DNA of 64,000 nucleotides from JBQTHD01 sp052390275. Its GTDB lineage: Bacteria; Actinomycetota; Acidimicrobiia; Acidimicrobiales; AC-14. Below the pieces are notes generated by a model. The model had not been told where the DNA came from. It did not search any database and saw nothing but the letters and a program-made list of their open reading frames with translations. The DNA lies in the NCBI GenBank assembly GCA_052390275.1, contig JBQTHD010000002.1, positions 86,796 through 150,795 on the forward strand. Reading direction: 5' to 3'. Both the position numbers and the translations under genes were made by a program. Each line of letters opens with the position of its first letter. The stretch's first letter is position 1. Below, one piece after another: positions 62,153-64,000 of this stretch.

Positions 62153-62353
62153 ATCCTGGTCGTCCTCCCCAAGCTGCAACGAGGTGAGCGTCACGAGCTG
62201 ATGGGGCGCCTTCGGAGTGCGATCAGAGCCGTCGTCCCCATCGACGTGCTGGTGACCGACCCAGGCGAGATCGAGCGTCGCCGAGACGTCGTCGGGTCGA
62301 TGCTGTACTGGCCGCTGCGGGAGGGGATGGTGGTCTATGAACGGCCGGACTGA
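61982..62353 (+). CDS. MNT-family nucleotidyltransferase, cassette 2
   Basis: A 123-residue MNT. LFGSVARGDDGPDSDIDILV and IDVLVTD hold the three acidic ligands. Residues 1-57 are nearly the same as in cassette 1; from there the sequence differs (LPKLQRGERHELMGRLRSAI against the LETIAPSSK part of cassette 1), which suggests a constant head and a partner-specific tail. GTG 61982 follows the HEPN-1 stop by three bases. It overlaps HEPN-2 by 17 bases, just as in cassette 1. Confidence 0.9.
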   Translation: MSRTVEVVDGKVRYDGRTLAEWMPEVVADIVDACGPVRVILFGSVARGDDGPDSDIDILVVLPKLQRGERHELMGRLRSAIRAVVPIDVLVTDPGEIERRRDVVGSMLYWPLREGMVVYERPD

Positions 62354-62864
62354 TCCTCAGCCCGACGCCGCCCGTCGCTGGCTCAGTGGCGCAGCCAATG
62401 CGCTCGAGTCAGCCCGGCACCAGCTGACCCGGGTTGACCTGCCCGCCGGCATCGCCTGCTTCCTCGCCCACCTCGCCGCCGAGAAAGCCTTGAAAGCCGT
62501 CCTCGTGGCCTTCGACCGGCCCTTCAGGAAGGTTCACGACCTGGTCGAGCTCCGGCGCCTGATCGTCTCTGCCGGGCTGACGGTCGGGGTGGGGGAGCAG
62601 GAACTCAGGAGGCTCAACCCGTGGTCCATCGACGGTCGCTACGCGGAGGACGTGCCAGAGGCGGCGCCCGATCTGGCCCGCGAACTGGTGGAGATGGCGG
62701 CCGCGGTTGTCCTGGCCGCCGAGGAGGCGGTGGACAAGGCGGAGGACGACGCCGCGCCGGCCGAGCTTCAGCTTGAGGAAGGGCTCCGAGGGCCCGCGAT
62801 CACACCGCTAAGCGAGCTGCCCGACGACGACCACGACCAAGCTCGGAATCCGGGCGAAGACTGA
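62337..62864 (+). CDS. HEPN-domain protein, cassette 2
   Basis: A 175-residue PF05168-type HEPN protein. ARRWLSGAANALESARHQL, GIACFLAHLAAEKALKAVLV, FRKVHDLVELRRLI and SIDGRYAEDVPEA are its conserved parts. Beyond these it shares little with HEPN-1. Its tail (about 40 residues, acidic) is not methylase-like. It is followed one base after the stop by the DUF499 gene. Confidence 0.88.
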   Translation: MNGRTDPQPDAARRWLSGAANALESARHQLTRVDLPAGIACFLAHLAAEKALKAVLVAFDRPFRKVHDLVELRRLIVSAGLTVGVGEQELRRLNPWSIDGRYAEDVPEAAPDLARELVEMAAAVVLAAEEAVDKAEDDAAPAELQLEEGLRGPAITPLSELPDDDHDQARNPGED

Positions 62865-62865
62865 G

Positions 62866-64000
62866 ATGGCGGCCACCAACCACGAGCGGGTGGGCCGGGC
62901 GCTGGGGTTGCTGAGCCAGGGCTTGGCCCCCTTCGTGGCCCGCGAGTGCGAGTCGCGCTACGGCAAGGGTTGGGTCGACTCGGTGGGGCGGACCGACCCG
63001 GCCGCCGGACCCGGTGCCCAGCGGGTCTCGTCCGCCGATGCCCAGTTCCTGCTCAAGGTGCTCTGGGACGAGTGGCAGGGCGTGTTCCGCAACGTTTTGG
63101 GCCAGAGCGAGCGCACCTATGTGAGCGAGCTGCGGGAGGTGCGCAACCGGTGGGCCCACCAGTACGCCTTCTCGGGCGACGACGCCGAGCGGGCCCTCGA
63201 CACCATGCGCCGCCTGCTGCTGTCGGTGGCGGCGGCCGCCGAGGCAGCCGAGGTTGACGCCATGCGCCAGGACCTTTTGCGCCAGCGCTTCAGCGAGCAG
63301 GCCCGCCAGGTCCAGCGCCGGGCCGCGGCGGCCCCGGTGGAGGGCCAGCCGGCCGGTGGGCTCAAGCCCTGGCGGGAGGTGGTGACCCCGCACCCCGACG
63401 TGGCCTCCGGCCGCTACCAGCAGGCCGAGTTTGCTGCCGACCTGCACCAGGTGTGGCGGGACGAGGCCGCCCCCGAGTACGGCCGGCCGGCCGAGTTCTT
63501 CCGGCGCACGTTCCTCACCGATGGCCTGCGCCAGCTCCTGGTCAACGCCGTGCGGCGGTGGACCAGCGACGGCGGCGACCCAGTGGTGGAGCTGCAGACC
63601 AACTTCGGAGGCGGCAAGACCCATTCGCTCATCGCCCTCTACCACTTGGCTGCCGGCTACTCCCCCCACGAGCTGCCGGGCGTCGAGGCCATGCTGGCCG
63701 AGGCGGGACTGGAGCCCTCGCCCCCGGCGACGACCGCCGTGCTGGTCGGGCAGATGATCTCCCCCGGCGTCACCTACGAGAAGGGCGCCGGCGTCAAAGT
63801 ACGCACCCTCTGGGGCGAGCTGGCCTGGCAGCTGGGCGGCGCCGAAGGGTACGCCTTGGTGGCCGAGGCCGACGCCACCGGTACCAGTCCGGGGGCGGCG
63901 CTGGTCGAGCTGTTGCGGCGGTTCTCCCCCTGCCTGATCCTCATCGATGAGTGGGTGGCCTACGCCCGCCAGCTCTACGGCGTCGATGGCCTTCCCGGCG
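62866..64000 (+). CDS. HEPN (Swt1-type)-DUF499 ATPase of the defence operon (5' part)
   Basis: At least 378 residues, running off the window end. The N-terminal about 130 residues form a Swt1-like HEPN domain (ERVGRALGLLSQGLAPFVAR, then SELREVRNRWAHQYAF with Arg93-Asn94-x3-His98, the RNase pattern). Residues about 170-378 are the DUF499 ATPase: Walker A NFGGGKTHSLIALYH and Walker B CLILIDEWVAYARQ. In helicase-methylase-ATPase systems this is the ATPase part; the HEPN head is an RNA-cutting candidate. ATG 62866 follows the HEPN-2 stop by one base. Confidence 0.92.
   Translation, partial: MAATNHERVGRALGLLSQGLAPFVARECESRYGKGWVDSVGRTDPAAGPGAQRVSSADAQFLLKVLWDEWQGVFRNVLGQSERTYVSELREVRNRWAHQYAFSGDDAERALDTMRRLLLSVAAAAEAAEVDAMRQDLLRQRFSEQARQVQRRAAAAPVEGQPAGGLKPWREVVTPHPDVASGRYQQAEFAADLHQVWRDEAAPEYGRPAEFFRRTFLTDGLRQLLVNAVRRWTSDGGDPVVELQTNFGGGKTHSLIALYHLAAGYSPHELPGVEAMLAEAGLEPSPPATTAVLVGQMISPGVTYEKGAGVKVRTLWGELAWQLGGAEGYALVAEADATGTSPGAALVELLRRFSPCLILIDEWVAYARQLYGVDGLPG

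Noticed and set aside
52464..64000. Classification of the defence operon as DISARM
   Set aside because: A helicase and methylase are present, but no DrmA/DrmB (DUF1998) or PLD nuclease gene is seen in the window, and the DUF499 ATPase fits the helicase-methylase-ATPase layout better.

Overview
The window comes from a high-GC Gram-positive chromosome, most likely an actinobacterium. Signs of this are a WhiB regulator, a homodimeric-type pyruvate dehydrogenase E1, coproporphyrin-type haem genes, frequent GTG/TTG starts and ATGA/GTGA/TGATG gene overlaps. A lineage near Acidimicrobiia is a guess from overall character, not something the sequence proves. No rRNA, tRNA, CRISPR array, insertion sequence or phage structural gene was seen.

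Layout. 1-7.3 kb: end of aceE, a DUF1778/GNAT toxin-antitoxin pair, typA, a large sensor/PP2C phosphatase and a nucleotidyltransferase-like gene. 7.7-13.5 kb: a minus-strand glycine-reductase-like operon grdE-grdB-grdC-trxA-grdA followed by a metallo-beta-lactamase-fold gene. In both grdB and grdA the obvious reading frame is cut by a UGA at exactly the position of the family's selenocysteine, so the genes are annotated here through those codons. 13.6-24.2 kb: a distant copper-amine-oxidase-like protein, whiB, membrane and lipoprotein genes, and a split ferric-iron ABC transporter (fbpA, fbpB, fbpC) with a glycosyltransferase and an FAD oxidoreductase. 24.4-31.2 kb: a UvrD-type helicase, ribosomal proteins L28/L33, and a cupredoxin/CopD cluster in which two proteins share an unrecognised C-terminal domain. 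31.5-39.5 kb: a HemD-winged-helix regulator next to a nitrate-type ABC transporter, then hemE-hemH-hemG. 39.5-52.3 kb: VapBC, MoxR/DUF58, an orphan peptide-type ABC ATPase, HipBA, an ATP-dependent DNA ligase, a MauE-like protein, thiC with a strong terminator, a LuxR-type regulator and a cation efflux protein.

52.4-64 kb is a defence operon, all on the plus strand. It runs: SNF2-type helicase with a DUF3883-like tail; a broken AAA ATPase; an intact AAA ATPase with a TOPRIM-like partner; a DUF1156 DNA methyltransferase; two tandem MNT nucleotidyltransferase/HEPN pairs; and a HEPN-DUF499 ATPase that runs off the window. The helicase-methylase-ATPase core is a known defence layout. What stands out is the pair of MNT/HEPN cassettes: they share an almost identical leading segment that also contains the last codons of the methylase, so the first HEPN protein ends in a methylase tail. 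This looks like a recombination-built cassette array.

A second theme is in-frame tandem repeats of 15 bases (or 18 or 30) scattered through unrelated genes (uvrD, hemG, hemE, fbpC, copD, the fbpA-fbpB junction, the thiC stop). They suggest a genome-wide habit of minisatellite growth in linkers and at gene ends.
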